Below, in pieces: positions 1 to 11,084 of a DNA stretch of 64,000 nt. The notes beneath the pieces are model-generated. The model was not told where the DNA came from, made no database searches, and saw only the letters and a program-made list of their open reading frames with translations. The position numbers and the translations under genes are program-made. How positions within the stretch are numbered: position 1 is the stretch's first letter; every line of letters begins with the position of its first letter. Source of the DNA: Haematobia irritans (Eukaryota; Arthropoda; Insecta; Diptera; Muscidae); contig NC_134398.1 in assembly GCF_050003625.1 (NCBI RefSeq), positions 86,367,983 through 86,431,982 of the forward strand. Direction: 5' to 3'.

Positions 1-638
1 AATATGTATTTTCCATTTATATTTTTTTCTATTTCCAGAATTCGCAAGTTATCATCAATATAATACCAAATATTACATTGCTTTCCCATTATTTTTGTCT
101 TTGATTGGTTCAAATTTTAATAGACGATTTCAATGTGTGGACATTTTGGAAAGGAATTAAATTACCGAGCTCCTTAATACACCTTTTTATGCTAAAAGGC
201 TACAACTGCAAAAGAAGATTATAATTCTGCAACCTGGAACTAAGAATTGAACTTGATATTCTATGCAGGTAATGTTTAACAAAATTAACTTTTAATTGAA
301 CAAAATTAAATTCGAATTATTCTGTTTACTTTCAGAAAAACTAATTTAGCTTACAGGCTGCTGAATTATTGGAAATCTAGGCGCATCTACATATTAGAAG
401 GAACATGCTAACATGGTTATTATTATAAGGAAGATAATGATTTATATAATTTATTTTTTCACCCTATAGTTGAACAAAACACAAATGACAAGAACCAAAT
501 TTATTTGTCTATTGCATAATTAAAAAAATAATAAAATATTAAATATGTTTTATAAGAAACACATATTTTCTTTTATTTCAAAAGAACAAAAAAACTAAAT
601 ACGATTTTGGGTTCGCAATATATACATTTTTTGATCGA
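1..638. other. AT-rich DNA, no gene seen
   Basis: No convincing open frame, RNA gene or terminal repeat was seen. Composition is strongly AT-rich with scattered short A and T runs. It may be decayed repeat or host intergenic DNA. Confidence 0.5.
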
Positions 639-969
639 AATTTATAGCCAATTTCAATTAATTATTTAATTGAATGAATCAAATAGTTGATTGATTTTTG
701 TCGCGAAATTAATTAAAATTTTAATTGATTCAATTAAAACTGTGATTGAATTTTATGTTAAAAATCAATCACGTTTTTAATTGATTCAATCACACAATTA
801 ATTGATTCCGTGACAAAAGTCAATTAAATTTGTAATTAAAAATCGTGTTGGTTTTCAATCAAAATGGGTGATTGATACTATCATTTTCGTGATTGAAGAC
901 ATTTCAATTAAAAAAATGATTGAATCCGCGATTTTCGTGATTGAAATCAAAAAAAATTTTTTGTGTGTA
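639..969. repeat. fam-F repeat rich in ATTGATTCAAT motifs
   Basis: This stretch is dense in near-palindromic motifs such as TTAATTGATTCAATTA and TGATTGAAT and ends in TTTTTTGTGTGTA. Related sequence with the same motif vocabulary lies at about 14030-14480 and 23040-23220; both the 970 and 23220 ends finish in TTTTTTGTGTGTA. I read it as a short non-autonomous DNA repeat; no transposase is present. Confidence 0.55.
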
Positions 970-1434
970 AAGAGCCAGAATTGAAATATGGGGGTCGCTT
1001 ATGTGGGGGCTATATACAATTATGATCTTGATATGGACCAATTTTTGTGTGGTTGGGGATCGATTTATCTGTGTGCTATAGACCGATATGGACCTAGTTA
1101 GACATGGTTGTTAACAGCCATATACTAGCACAATGTACCAAATTTCAACTGACCCGGATGAAATTTGCTCCTCCAAGAGGCTCCAAAACCAAATCTCGGG
1201 ATCGGTTTATATGGGTGATATATATAATTATGGACCGATTTCGACCAATTCCTGCATGGTAGTTAGAGACAATAACTACATCACGTACCAAATTTCAACC
1301 GAATCGGATGAATTTTGCATTTCCACGAGGCTCCGGAGGTCAAATCTGGGGATCGGTTTATATGGGGGCTATATATACTTATGGACCGATGTGGACAAAT
1401 TTTGGCATGGTTGTTAGAGACCATATACTATACT
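970..1434 (+). repeat. Tandem array related to the fam-B/C arrays
   Basis: Two to three diverged units contain ATCGGTTTATATGGG and GGACCGAT motifs; anchors at about 1009, 1217 and 1378 give spacings of 208 and 161 bp. The short open frame at 1133-1417 runs through the repeat and is not a gene. The core motif resembles the 153-bp units elsewhere in the window, but the period is different. Confidence 0.6.
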
Positions 1435-1742
1435 GGTAGAAAAATGCTTCGTACTATTAACGAACGGGCTTCGTTGATTATTTTTTGTTAATATAACGAC
1501 ATTTTTCATTATAAGAACGAAAGTGATCGTTAATACAATGAAATCAATCGTAAAAAGACAATTTTGTGTTTTTGTTTTTCGTTATATTAATGAAATACAT
1601 TTCGTTAATATTACGAATATAAACTTAGTATTTTTCGAGAACTAGAATAAAAGTTTTTGCAAAGATGGAATTATTATAATCATTTGTATATAGAGAGAAA
1701 CTTTTGGAAAGTTTTAGCTTTTAAAACACAGTCTTTTTTTAT
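1435..1742 (+). repeat. fam-I repeat, copy 1
   Basis: It starts ACTGGTAGAAAAATGC and holds repeated GTTAATA/ATTAACGAA motifs. The next copy of the same family begins directly after it at 1743. No coding capacity. Confidence 0.5.
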
Positions 1743-1905
1743 ACACTGGTAGAAAAAGTTTCGTTAATACGATGAATTCCTACGTTGTATTGGTTATTGG
1801 TTATTCAACCGTCGAACTGAACGGACGTGTTTTCTAATAGCGGAGTATTTCATCGTAATAAGTACTTATTACGAATTTCACGTGTGGTGGAAATAATAAA
1901 CCACC

Positions 1906-3129
1906 ATGCAGCGAAATTCAAAGTCATCCACTGGGTTGCTAACTTCAGGGCCCAGTGGACGGGTAACGACTGAAGTTATAAATTTGGGCAGCGACCAAGA
2001 GTCAGGCCCAATTAGTCGACCTGTAGACGGGTCGACTGGCGGTGACACTTTGGCAAGTCGAACCTTTTCTAAGGTGACGACATCAAAAGGAGGCAATCCC
2101 TCTCGAAAGAGATTCAAGGAACGAAGAAATGCTTTGTTTATCCTAAAGAAATTAGGATCAGTCGACCCAAGCACGTTGTCGGCTAAGCAAAGCGATTCCT
2201 TAAAATGGGCTCAAGGAATTCTTGAAGCTGGAAAAAGGGAACGATCACCGGATGAGCTACCATCCTCTAAACGGGATCAAAGATCGTTTGCCTCAGTTGC
2301 AAAAGACAGCCTTGTGATGGCTATTATTAATAAAGGAGCATTGGACGGTATGATTCCAAGGCAAAAATGCGGGGAAATTGAGAACGCGATGTCTGGTGTC
2401 TACTCAGAGGTGCGAAAAAAGTTTCCCGGACCAAGTCCTCGACGGCAAGATGCTGGATGGTATCAAGGACGATATAAGTTAATAGCTTTTGCAGACCAGA
2501 GGTCTATGGATTGCTTTAAAGCTGCATTGATGCTAATTGGTGAAGTTTGGGAAGGAGCCGCTTTGGAGTTAGTCGATAAAAAAGACATACCGGCTAAACC
2601 TAGAGCACATGCATGGATACCGGCAAACCCTCCTGATCCTGAGTCAATACTAGAGAGACTAAAAGAATGTAACCCAGATCTACCAACCGCCGATTGGAAG
2701 GTTGGTCGTTTGGATGAGGTGGATGGACCAAGACGACATGCGGTGTTTATATTAAACATAGAGTCGCTGCCACATCTAGCCCAGAACCAAGGACGTGTAA
2801 GTTATGGCTTTCATGATATCCATATGAAGGTATACAAAAGCGATCAGCCAAAGGATACCGAAACGGACAAGCCTCCGGTAGAGTCAGCAGTGAAAAAATC
2901 TCCTAGCGAAGCCGAAGGAGACATAAAACCTACAGACTATTGCGAAAATCATATGCGGGAAGTTTCTACAGGCTCAAGCCTCACCAAAGCTGAACCGCGG
3001 ATTGTTGCGAGAGTCACCGAGATCTGTGAAGAGGAAGCCCTTGATGACTCAATTGAAGCGGCTGATGTGACGGTGGTTGAAAATTTGGATGGTTCTACGG
3101 TTCCTTCAGATAAATCTTCACCATTGTAA
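1906..3129 (+). CDS. LINE ORF1 protein (RNA-binding, DUF4780-like)
   Basis: A 407-residue ORF1 starting at an ATG in good context (CCACCATG). The first ~125 residues are Ser/Thr- and Lys/Arg-rich and look disordered. Residues ~125-310 form a folded region that I match to the DUF4780-type ORF1 domain of LOA-like elements: a WYQGRYKLIAF strand, an ALMLIGEVW helix and HAWIPANPPDPE. The C-terminal ~100 residues are acidic and Ser-rich. No CCHC zinc knuckles are present, unlike Jockey or I-factor ORF1. By family knowledge it packages LINE RNA into the ribonucleoprotein particle. Its end overlaps the ORF2 start by 41 bp in another frame, so ORF2 probably depends on ribosome reinitiation or leaky scanning. 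Confidence 0.82.
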   Translation: MQRNSKSSTGLLTSGPSGRVTTEVINLGSDQESGPISRPVDGSTGGDTLASRTFSKVTTSKGGNPSRKRFKERRNALFILKKLGSVDPSTLSAKQSDSLKWAQGILEAGKRERSPDELPSSKRDQRSFASVAKDSLVMAIINKGALDGMIPRQKCGEIENAMSGVYSEVRKKFPGPSPRRQDAGWYQGRYKLIAFADQRSMDCFKAALMLIGEVWEGAALELVDKKDIPAKPRAHAWIPANPPDPESILERLKECNPDLPTADWKVGRLDEVDGPRRHAVFILNIESLPHLAQNQGRVSYGFHDIHMKVYKSDQPKDTETDKPPVESAVKKSPSEAEGDIKPTDYCENHMREVSTGSSLTKAEPRIVARVTEICEEEALDDSIEAADVTVVENLDGSTVPSDKSSPL

Positions 3130-6100
3130 GGCCGCTTGTGCTGCCTTAAAAGTTCTCCTGATGAAAGGAGACATAGATATAGTTCTTATTCAAGAACCAT
3201 ACATATATAAGAACAAGATCTGTGAATTAAGCACTCCGGGTTTCAAACTTTTGCATAATACCGGTAACGATATAAATCGAGCATGTATAATTGCTAAAAA
3301 CGAACTAAACTTGTTTCTGCTTCCTTCATTGAGCAATGCAGACACTGTCGTAGCCAGTCTAGAGATATCCACATGCAAATATTGGGTATCTTCGGTCTAC
3401 ATGGGACATGATAGGGAGATGGCACCCTGTGCCGTTAAGACCTTAGTTGAGGAGTCACTAAAAACAAAGACAAAACTCATTATGGGATGCGATGCAAATG
3501 CACATCATAGTATTTGGGGAAGTAGTGATACTAATGCAAGGGGAGAGTCGCTAATAGAGTTTATTTTGCGTACAAACCTGGTAGTTTGCAATAAGGGAGA
3601 TGCACCAACCTTCGTCACCAGGAACAGACAAGAGGTTTTGGACGTCATATTGGCCTCTCCGGAACTGAATGATAAGATATCTGAGTGGCAAGTTTTGAGG
3701 GAACATAGCTTCTCAGATCATCGCTACATCAGTTTCCGATTGGCTGTTCGTACTTCAAAGACCATATTTCCGCCAAATGTTAGGAAAGCTGATTGGAATA
3801 GGTATAGGGAATCGTTCAATTTGATGATACCGGAAGTGCCGGAGACAAATATGAGCACTGTGCAAGATATCGAACACGCAGTGGAGCGGATTACTAAGGC
3901 CTTCAACATTTCACTGAAAGCTGCATGCCCTAGAGGAAAGCCAAGGGGAAAAAATCGGCCGCCATGGTGGACTACGGAGTTAAGTAATATGAGGAAATCC
4001 TGCAGGAAGCTCTTTAACAAAGCAAAGTCCACAAGAGCTCCGGAGGATTGGAACACTTACAAGATGAATCTGAGAGAATATAAACGAGAACTGAGAAGGT
4101 CTCAACAAAACTCTTGGGATGATTACTGTAGCAGTATTGAAAATACGTCAGAGGCTTCCAGACTACGGAAGGTACTAGCCTCCACTAACACCGCTCCAGG
4201 TTTCATTAAAACATCGGAGGGAAATTGGACAACGTCCAGTGAGGAGACGTTGGAGGTACTTTTGGACACACACTTCCCTGGAAATCAGACGGTTGAACCA
4301 TGTTCCGGCGGTGTAACAGAGGCTCAGCGATCATTTCCTATCGAGGAAATTGTGTCGGAATCTAGAATAAAATGGGCTTTAAATAGCTTTGGACCATTCA
4401 AATCCCCCGGACCTGATGGAATTACTCCGGCGGAGTTACAGGTAGTGGCTGAAAGAATTATCCCCTGGTTGACGGTGATATATAAACAATGTGTAAACTT
4501 AGCATATATTCCAGAAAAGTGGAGGGAAACAAAAGTCGTCTTCATACCTAAAGCAGGAAAAGCCTCTCACTCGAGTGCGAAGGATTTCCGACCAATCAGC
4601 TTATCCTCATTCCTACTTAAGACCCTGGAGAGGATGATAGACATGTATCTTAGAACTAGCGTGGATTCAGGTTTGCTCTCGAAACGACAGCATGCATACT
4701 CGAAGGGCAGGTCTACTGAGACCGCATTGCATGAACTAGTCAGCTTTATTGAAAGCTCACTATCTGTCAAAGAATACGCAATCGTGGCGTTTCTAGACAT
4801 CGAAGGGGCGTTCAATAATGTCCATCCGAGCTCGATATTAAATGGACTGACAACTCTGAATGTTGATCCAGGTATACTTAGGCTGTTAGACGAGCTTCTA
4901 ATGAAGAGACGTATTTCAGCCACACTAGGGCAAGCAAACATACAAAGGTATGTGAACAGAGGCACTCCCCAAGGAGGAGTTCTATCACCTCTCCTTTGGA
5001 ATGTTGCTATAAACAACCTTCTGGTTTCTCTAGAAAAAGAAAGGATAAAAGTGGTGGCATACGCAGATGATGTGGCGCTAGCAGTCAGGGGAAAATTCCC
5101 ATCCACAATCAGAGATATTATACAGAGAGCTCTCCGGATGACTGAGAAATGGGCGAAAGATAATGGTCTTGGTGTAAATCCAGCAAAGACAGAAATAGTC
5201 ATGTACTGCAAAGATCGCAAAACTCCCAAGGTTAGGCCCATTTCCTTAGGGGGTACTGAAATTCCCTTTGGTGAGTGTGCAAAATACCTTGGCATTATTT
5301 TGGACAGGAAGCTGAATTTTAGGCTTAATATTGAAGAGAGGGCGAGAAAAGCCACGGTAGCTTTGTACTCGTGCAAAAAGGCAATAGGGAAAAAGTGGGG
5401 ACTAAGACCAAAAATTGTGCATTGGCTCTACACGGCAGTGGTTAGACCTATAATGCTATATGGTGTTGTAGTCTGGTGGCCGGCACTTCAGAAACCGACT
5501 TGTTTAGATAAAGTTCAGCGTATGGCGAGCTTATGTATCTCAGGCGCATTTAGTAAGACAGGAACAGACTCCCTTAATGTCATGCTACATCTATTGCCTT
5601 TAGACATTTTGGCCAAACAGTCAGCTGCAACAACGGCTGTGCGGTTGCGCGAGCTATCGCTGTGGTCGGAAAAAATTTACGGTCATAGTTCGGTCCTCAA
5701 AGTAATGCCAGATGTGCCTAACGTAGTGGATTACACCCTGGCAAAACCACTTTTCGACAAAAAGTTTGAAACTCTAATTCCCAACAGTGAGGCGTGGTGT
5801 ACACAGACCCCGGGGAATAAAAGATATATAGATTTCTATACTGATGGCTCCAAATTGAATGGACAAGTGGGGTTCGGAGTATATTCTAAAGATCTGGAAA
5901 TTCGAATAGCAAAAAGATTACCTAATCACTGTAGTGTTTTTCAGGCTGAAATATTGGCAATAAGAGAGGTGGTGAATTGGCTGAGAAGTAATGTTCCAAC
6001 AAATATTGGCATTAATATATACTCAGACAGTCAACCTGCAATAAAATCCTTGGACTCTGTGTTCCTTAACTCAAAAACGGCCATAGACTGCCGCAAATCT

Positions 6101-6679
6101 CTCAACGAGATGGCTGAGCAGTACAATATTCACCTAATATGGGTGCCTGGTCATAGGAACATACCGGGGAACTGTGAAGCAGATGTGTTAGCAAGGCTAG
6201 GAACTACCTTACATATTCCAGGGGAACTAGAATCTGTTGGTATGCCTCTGGCCACCTGCAAGCTCTTACTGCGTGAGAAGGCTGTTATGATGGCCAATAT
6301 TCGATGGGAAAAATGCAAGGGTTGTAACGACACCAAGCAAATATGGCCCCATTTAAACTTAAACCGCACACTAGATATGCTAGTGTTCTCAAGGCGTCAG
6401 ATAGCACTCCTAATATCTGCTATAACGGGTCGCTGCCTGATAGGCGAATTTGCAAAAACTATAGGTGCGAAGTATAATGACTATTGTATAAGCTGTCATG
6501 ACGTGGAGGAAAAGGAATCAATTAAACACCTCTTGTGTGAGTGTCCTGCTTTTTGTGTAAGGCGTAAGCGAATTTTAGGAGCATATAGCTTTAGATTACT
6601 GGCTGACCTGGAAAACGTTAACTTAAGCAGTTTGTTAATGTTTTTGGAGCAATCTGGTTGGTTCCACAAAAGTAAATAA
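3089..6679 (+). CDS. LINE ORF2: endonuclease, reverse transcriptase and RNase H
   Basis: The frame is open from 3077, but the first ATG is at 3089, giving 1196 residues, so I chose that start. An APE-type endonuclease occupies ~1-225: LRFLQINLHHCKAA at the N-terminus, Glu36 in IQEPY, a DANAHHSIWG motif and Asp210-His211 in SDHRY. The reverse transcriptase spans ~440-720 with FRPISLSSF, FLDIEGAFNNV, GTPQGGVLSPLLWN and YADD at 658-661. RNase H lies at ~910-1040 with the full set Asp919 (YTDGS), Glu954 (FQAE), Asp980 (YSDS) and Asp1032 (NCEAD). A Cys/His finger follows near the C-terminus (CISC ... HLLCEC). It would nick target DNA and copy its own RNA there. No stop or frameshift is visible. 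Confidence 0.92.
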   Translation: MVLRFLQINLHHCKAACAALKVLLMKGDIDIVLIQEPYIYKNKICELSTPGFKLLHNTGNDINRACIIAKNELNLFLLPSLSNADTVVASLEISTCKYWVSSVYMGHDREMAPCAVKTLVEESLKTKTKLIMGCDANAHHSIWGSSDTNARGESLIEFILRTNLVVCNKGDAPTFVTRNRQEVLDVILASPELNDKISEWQVLREHSFSDHRYISFRLAVRTSKTIFPPNVRKADWNRYRESFNLMIPEVPETNMSTVQDIEHAVERITKAFNISLKAACPRGKPRGKNRPPWWTTELSNMRKSCRKLFNKAKSTRAPEDWNTYKMNLREYKRELRRSQQNSWDDYCSSIENTSEASRLRKVLASTNTAPGFIKTSEGNWTTSSEETLEVLLDTHFPGNQTVEPCSGGVTEAQRSFPIEEIVSESRIKWALNSFGPFKSPGPDGITPAELQVVAERIIPWLTVIYKQCVNLAYIPEKWRETKVVFIPKAGKASHSSAKDFRPISLSSFLLKTLERMIDMYLRTSVDSGLLSKRQHAYSKGRSTETALHELVSFIESSLSVKEYAIVAFLDIEGAFNNVHPSSILNGLTTLNVDPGILRLLDELLMKRRISATLGQANIQRYVNRGTPQGGVLSPLLWNVAINNLLVSLEKERIKVVAYADDVALAVRGKFPSTIRDIIQRALRMTEKWAKDNGLGVNPAKTEIVMYCKDRKTPKVRPISLGGTEIPFGECAKYLGIILDRKLNFRLNIEERARKATVALYSCKKAIGKKWGLRPKIVHWLYTAVVRPIMLYGVVVWWPALQKPTCLDKVQRMASLCISGAFSKTGTDSLNVMLHLLPLDILAKQSAATTAVRLRELSLWSEKIYGHSSVLKVMPDVPNVVDYTLAKPLFDKKFETLIPNSEAWCTQTPGNKRYIDFYTDGSKLNGQVGFGVYSKDLEIRIAKRLPNHCSVFQAEILAIREVVNWLRSNVPTNIGINIYSDSQPAIKSLDSVFLNSKTAIDCRKSLNEMAEQYNIHLIWVPGHRNIPGNCEADVLARLGTTLHIPGELESVGMPLATCKLLLREKAVMMANIRWEKCKGCNDTKQIWPHLNLNRTLDMLVFSRRQIALLISAITGRCLIGEFAKTIGAKYNDYCISCHDVEEKESIKHLLCECPAFCVRRKRILGAYSFRLLADLENVNLSSLLMFLEQSGWFHKSK

Positions 6680-6740
6680 TAGAGAAGGTTCAGTGGTTAA
6701 GACTAGAAGTGCCCATATGTAATAGGTACTTTTAGTTAAA

Positions 6741-6824
6741 TGTGGTATCACAATGGACTGAATAGTCTAAGTGAGCCTGAAATTTAATCGGGCTGCCACT
6801 TTAACCTAACCTAACCTAACCTAA
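6741..6824 (+). other. LINE 3' terminus and (CCTAA)n tail
   Basis: The last ~84 bp run from TGTGGTATCACAATGGACTG to the tail at 6801-6824. The tail is about five AACCT units and there is no poly(A). The same terminus ends the truncated LINE (to 48139, two units) and the SINE (to 50300, three units). It is the likely recognition sequence for the reverse transcriptase; that role is inferred. Confidence 0.8.
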
Positions 6825-7189
6825 CCTACGTTGTATTAACGAAATTCTTCATTAAAAGTCAGCCAACGTAGCATTTCATTATAACAACGTAATTTTACGT
6901 TATATTTACGAAAACCTTTACGGAATACATTTCGTAGTATTAACGAATAATTACGTTGCTATAACGTAGCATTTTCGTTGTATTAACGAAAACTATTCGT
7001 TGTATGAATGAAACTAATTCATTGAATGAATGCAGCTTATACGTTGTATGAATGAAAATCATTCATTGTCTGAATGAAAGACGAACGTTGTATTAATGAA
7101 CACAAACGTTATATTAATGAAACCTAACCCATTAATGCATTTGAGTGTAGTCATTGGTTTTTCGATGTGTTACAAATGTAATGACAATG

Positions 7190-7800
7190 TTAATATACCC
7201 CCCATCCTATGGTGGAGGGTATAAACATAGTTCTAGCTACAAAATAGTTTAAATAGCATCACTGATGTTCATATCGTACGTCAACTCTCTCGGTTTCTAT
7301 TATTCTCTCTCTCGCTCTCTGAATAAGATATTGCAACATACATATGTTTACTCGAAGTATCTAAATAAATATATGTTTACATATTATTTTTATGAACAAT
7401 TAATGTTCAAAATATAATATATTCTAACATATATTTCATGCTAATTATACCCTGCGCCACACTGTGGAACAGGGTATTATATATTAGTGCATATGTTTGC
7501 AACACCCAGAAGGAGACGAGATAGACACACATGGTGTCTTTGGCAATAATGCTCAGGGTGCGTCCCTGAGTCGATCTAGCCATGTCCGTCGGTCTGTGAA
7601 CAAATTTTTGTGATCAAAGTCTAGGTCGCAGTTTTAGTCGAATCGACTTCAAATTTGGCACAAGTTTTGGGTCAGAAGAGAACTCTATTGATTTTGGAAG
7701 AAATCCGTTCAGATTTAGATGTAGCTCCCATATATATCTTTCGCCCGATATGGACTTATAAGGCCCCAGTCCATATCGAGCCGCCTTCTAAATAATAAAC
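7190..7800 (-). repeat. fam-A and fam-C terminal fragments
   Basis: 7190-7232 has a TATACCCCCC...GGAGGGTATA inverted module typical of fam-B/C ends. 7298-7445 is a reverse fam-A fragment (CTCTCTCTCGCTCTCTGAATAA then ATATGTTTACTCGAA). 7448-7800 is a fam-C end (ATACCCTGCGCCACACTGTG) followed by one unit with AGCTCCCATATATAT and TTTCGCCCGATATGG. Confidence 0.6.
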
Positions 7801-8439
7801 GGTTGTGTAACGCAGAAAGACAGTATATAATGAACACTCATAATTCGAATATGCGAATACAAATATTCGTTACATCCCAACTCGACACACACTATGGTTA
7901 CCTACTATGTTTGCTTGATTTGATCCCCTTGGCATTGTGGGGTTTGGAGACCACACACAAAGAAAAAATTCTTTGCTACCAAATGGAGTTTTACACTAAC
8001 GAACACAAGTGTTATGCAAACACAAAAGAAACCAAAATTCAGGATTGTCCAATCTGAAATGGAATTAAAATTTCTTGTTCCTGACAAAAGAAAACTATAT
8101 TTGCAGTGTATGTGAATGGTTATGACTACACCGAAAAAAAGTGAACTGTTTTATAGGAAGAATGAACTACTTCGCACGAAAATTGAACTAAATTTTACTC
8201 CACATTTTGAGATTTCCAAAAAGCGTTGTTAAAACCAGGAAAATTTAATGCCCTGTTGTACTTTTTAACTGCAGTTCACGACATTACATCCTCTCATAGA
8301 AGAAAAAATGAACTAAAAGTAAAGAAGAAAATCATTGGCGCCAAATCATCACCATTTTAACCATACAGTAGTTCATTCTTACTATTTTTGGGAACCGTAC
8401 GAAAATCTTCGTTTGCTTTAGTTCATATTTAACTTATGT
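7801..8439. repeat. Unassigned DNA plus a fam-H MITE-like repeat
   Basis: 7801-8130 holds only short open frames without recognisable domains. 8131-8439 starts ACACCGAAAAAAAGTGAACT, ends near TTATGTGTACGG and is rich in GAACTA/TAGTTC motifs. A related fragment is at about 9380-9500. Its left end resembles the MITE at 11242-11756. Confidence 0.45.
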
Positions 8440-9380
8440 GTACGGTCATTGGAATTTTCATAAAATTTTTGAGACATACTTAAAAAAAGTAAGATTTCAT
8501 TAAGCTGTAGAAAATTTCGCAAATAATAATAAACTACTAGCAAATATTTTTTTTTCCAATAAAAATAAGTTAAATTTAGCGTTAGTTTAACTACGGAAAT
8601 TTTTATCTGTGTATGAAACTGACTACATTTAATATTGCTTTCTGAGAACTGCAATCGTATCGGGGAGATTGGTGGGATGTGGCTGGCTAGATGTCCGTCA
8701 GATTGTGTGGTATGCTCGCCTCTCAATATACAAAGACAAGTTTTTCGTTTCATTTCCTTTGATTTTGTGATTTCTCATTTTGAAAAATGTCCTTTTGTTT
8801 AAGCTCAAGTATGTGTGCATTTCAAAATGCCATTGTGTTGATGTTGCCATTGCTGTGTTTGTTGTTTGTTGTTTTTGCTTTGGCTGCTGCTGTTGTTACT
8901 GCTGTTTCCTGTCTTCCTTGGTCTTTGATACAAAAAAGTGAAGAAATAAGATTCAGAAAGTATTCGAAAAATACGCATACACATTTACATATGTGTAAGA
9001 CGAAGTACATACGCAAATATATGGCTTCGTGTTTGTGTGTGTGCGGATAGATTGGTATAGATGTATATTCACATTCCAGATAAGCCATTGTTAAATATAA
9101 ATTCTCTTGTAATTTATCAGCATTGCCTCAAAATTTTAATGAGTTATCACGCTATCACTTCTTTATATGCTACCTTCCCCGTTAATATTGCTACAATTTA
9201 CCAAAATAATTTCTTCGTCAATAATTTAAATCTGGGTGAGGGGAGCATTGGAGTATTCTTACGCGATATACAAGATATGAACACATTTTTTGTACCTTAC
9301 ATCACGTTGGGCTCAGGGCAACGTTGATAATAGTGAAAATATGCTTGCCAGAGATATGTGTCCCTAAGCACGCCTTATGT
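8440..9380. other. Lower-repeat island, no gene proven
   Basis: A stretch with few recognised repeat motifs. It contains a GTT/CTG-rich trinucleotide tract (about 8836-8910) of the kind common in fly introns and coding runs, and short open frames on both strands (8787-9050 +, 8822-9088 -). None shows a domain. It may be host intergenic or intronic DNA. Confidence 0.35.
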
Positions 9381-9639
9381 GTACAGAAAATTGTAAATTG
9401 TTTTATAGAAAGAATGAACTATCTCTTTTGAAAATTGAACCAAATTCTACTCCACAATTTGAGATTCCCACAAAGCATTGTTAAAACCAGGATTATTTTT
9501 ATTGTGCAAATTACAAAACATTAATACATTTCGTCTCTGCGCCATTAGGCATTCTAGAGACTGATCAGAAAATATATATTTACAATTTAATAAAGATATA
9601 CATATTATTGTGTTTAAATATAATAATTAATAATATTTT

Positions 9640-10190
9640 ACAAACTACACAACTTGTTTGGACATGGTTGCCGCATCCATTTAATGCTTATCTAGAGTAT
9701 GTAATTGTCGCTAAAACCATGTGTTTTGTCTTTATAAAAATAATTTTCGAGCGGAGAAAAATATATGTTGGCAATAAGCATTTAAATGATTCTCAAATGC
9801 CGCAAACATGTTCTATTATTTAAATGATAGAATTTGAGACCATTACATGGTCGGGAAAATCAGGTACCTAACCATTCAAGTTTTTTACTTTTTTGCAGAG
9901 AAAAAAGTATTTTTATAGGTTACGTATAGACATCTCTAGAACCATTGCATGGCCATAAAGACTATGTACATTGTTTTCGTGACCATTTAATTTTTTTGCA
10001 GCGAAAATAATTTTATAAAAACATTGAGTATATACACACGATTTTCATTTTGCGCGTCAGTCGTGTGTTGATTGTTTCTTGGAATGGACGGAGAATACGG
10101 AATTACTGTGTTTTGTGTTAATTTGTTTATTCAGAAGTGGCACGTGGTTTTATGTGAACACAAAAATGGAAAGTGTAATTGAAAAAATTA
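9640..10190 (-). repeat. fam-D fragment, reverse orientation
   Basis: This matches the reverse complement of the right half of the fam-D element at 15961-17105, including the ACATGGTTGCCGCATCCATT block and the ATTTAAATGATAGAA block. The short frame at 9608-9823 corresponds to the meaningless frame at 16919-17119 and is not a gene. Confidence 0.65.
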
Positions 10191-11084
10191 CCTGTTTTTT
10201 GTTCTGCATTCAAATTTTGCATAAGGAGTACGTTTAGTAGTATCGTTAAGTGTGCCAAATTTGGTTGAAACCGGTTCAGATTTAGATATAGCTCCCATAT
10301 CTATCTTTCGCCCGATTTACACCCATATGATCACGGAGGCCAAAATTATTCTCCCATTTACGTTTTTTGCTGAGATAGCATGATTATTATTCTAACTATG
10401 CATGTCAAATTTGGTCAAAATCGGTTCATATTTAGATATAGCTCCCATATATATGTACGCCAGAGTAGGGGATATATGGCAGAATGTTTCATATTTTAGA
10501 CCCATTTTCAATGGGAGTTTCCTCCAATTGACTCGATGGTTTCCACAGAGAATACATTTAATATGCTATTTAAGTGTGTCATCTTGATCTAATATGGCCA
10601 AAATACCCACATTTTACACAAAATTCTGTGATGATTTCCCCATATCGTAGTCATATTCTACACACTGTAATGTCAAACTTTTCAAAGAATGGTCGAATTT
10701 TAAATAAAGCTCCGACTTGTGGAAATATCACCCGAATTGGCCAAATAATATATCACAACCCACAATTGACCACATATCTTGGCGAGATTTGACCAATATC
10801 CTTGTAAAATCGCATTTGCTGAGTAGCAAAAATTTTAAATAAAGGGTGGTTAAAATTTCACGGGCCGATGCTGATTTTGAATAAAACACAAACTATTTAG
10901 GAAATTATTGTAATTTTTTTATTATGATATATTGGTATTATTCAATTATGTATAGAACAAAATATCGGCCTAATGGGCGCCGCGACCTCGGTGGCACACC
11001 TTCATCCGATGGTCCAAATTTTCGATGACGCTGAGGCATAATGGAGGTTCTATGCCGGTAATATGCCGAATTATCTCATCCATT

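Larger units (their letters stand above)
1792..6824 (+). mobile_element. Full-length LOA-like non-LTR retrotransposon
   Basis: A 5.03-kb LINE with a 114-bp 5' UTR, two overlapping open ORFs, a ~145-bp 3' UTR and a (CCTAA)n tail instead of poly(A). The 13-bp sequence CCTACGTTGTATT occurs at 1779-1791 and 6825-6837 as target-site duplication, though the first CCT may belong to the tail. Both ORFs are uninterrupted, so this copy could be active or recent. The RNase H domain in ORF2 and the zinc-finger-free ORF1 point to the LOA group of the I superfamily; the clade is inference from domain order. A 5'-truncated copy is at 47935-48139 and an internal fragment at 50544-50620. Confidence 0.88.
1743..7147 (+). 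repeat. fam-I repeat interrupted by the LOA-like LINE
   Basis: The left part (1743-1791) starts CACTGGTAGAAAAAG. The right part (6825-7147) continues with ACGTTGTATTAACGAA motifs and ends near TTTGAGTGTA. The LINE at 1792-6824 splits it and the 13-bp target-site duplication joins the two halves. The right half has several palindromic ATTCATTGTATGAATGA-like motifs. Confidence 0.6.

Noticed and set aside
4567..5376. 269-residue minus-strand frame
   Set aside because: Shadow of the LINE reverse transcriptase on the opposite strand; no domain.
6801..6827. Possible telomere or interstitial telomeric repeat (CCTAA)n
   Set aside because: Only about five units, always attached to the same LINE/SINE 3' end; it is the retroelement tail.
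8787..9088. Small candidate genes in the low-repeat island
   Set aside because: Hydrophobic or low-complexity short frames on both strands with no start-context, splice or domain support.
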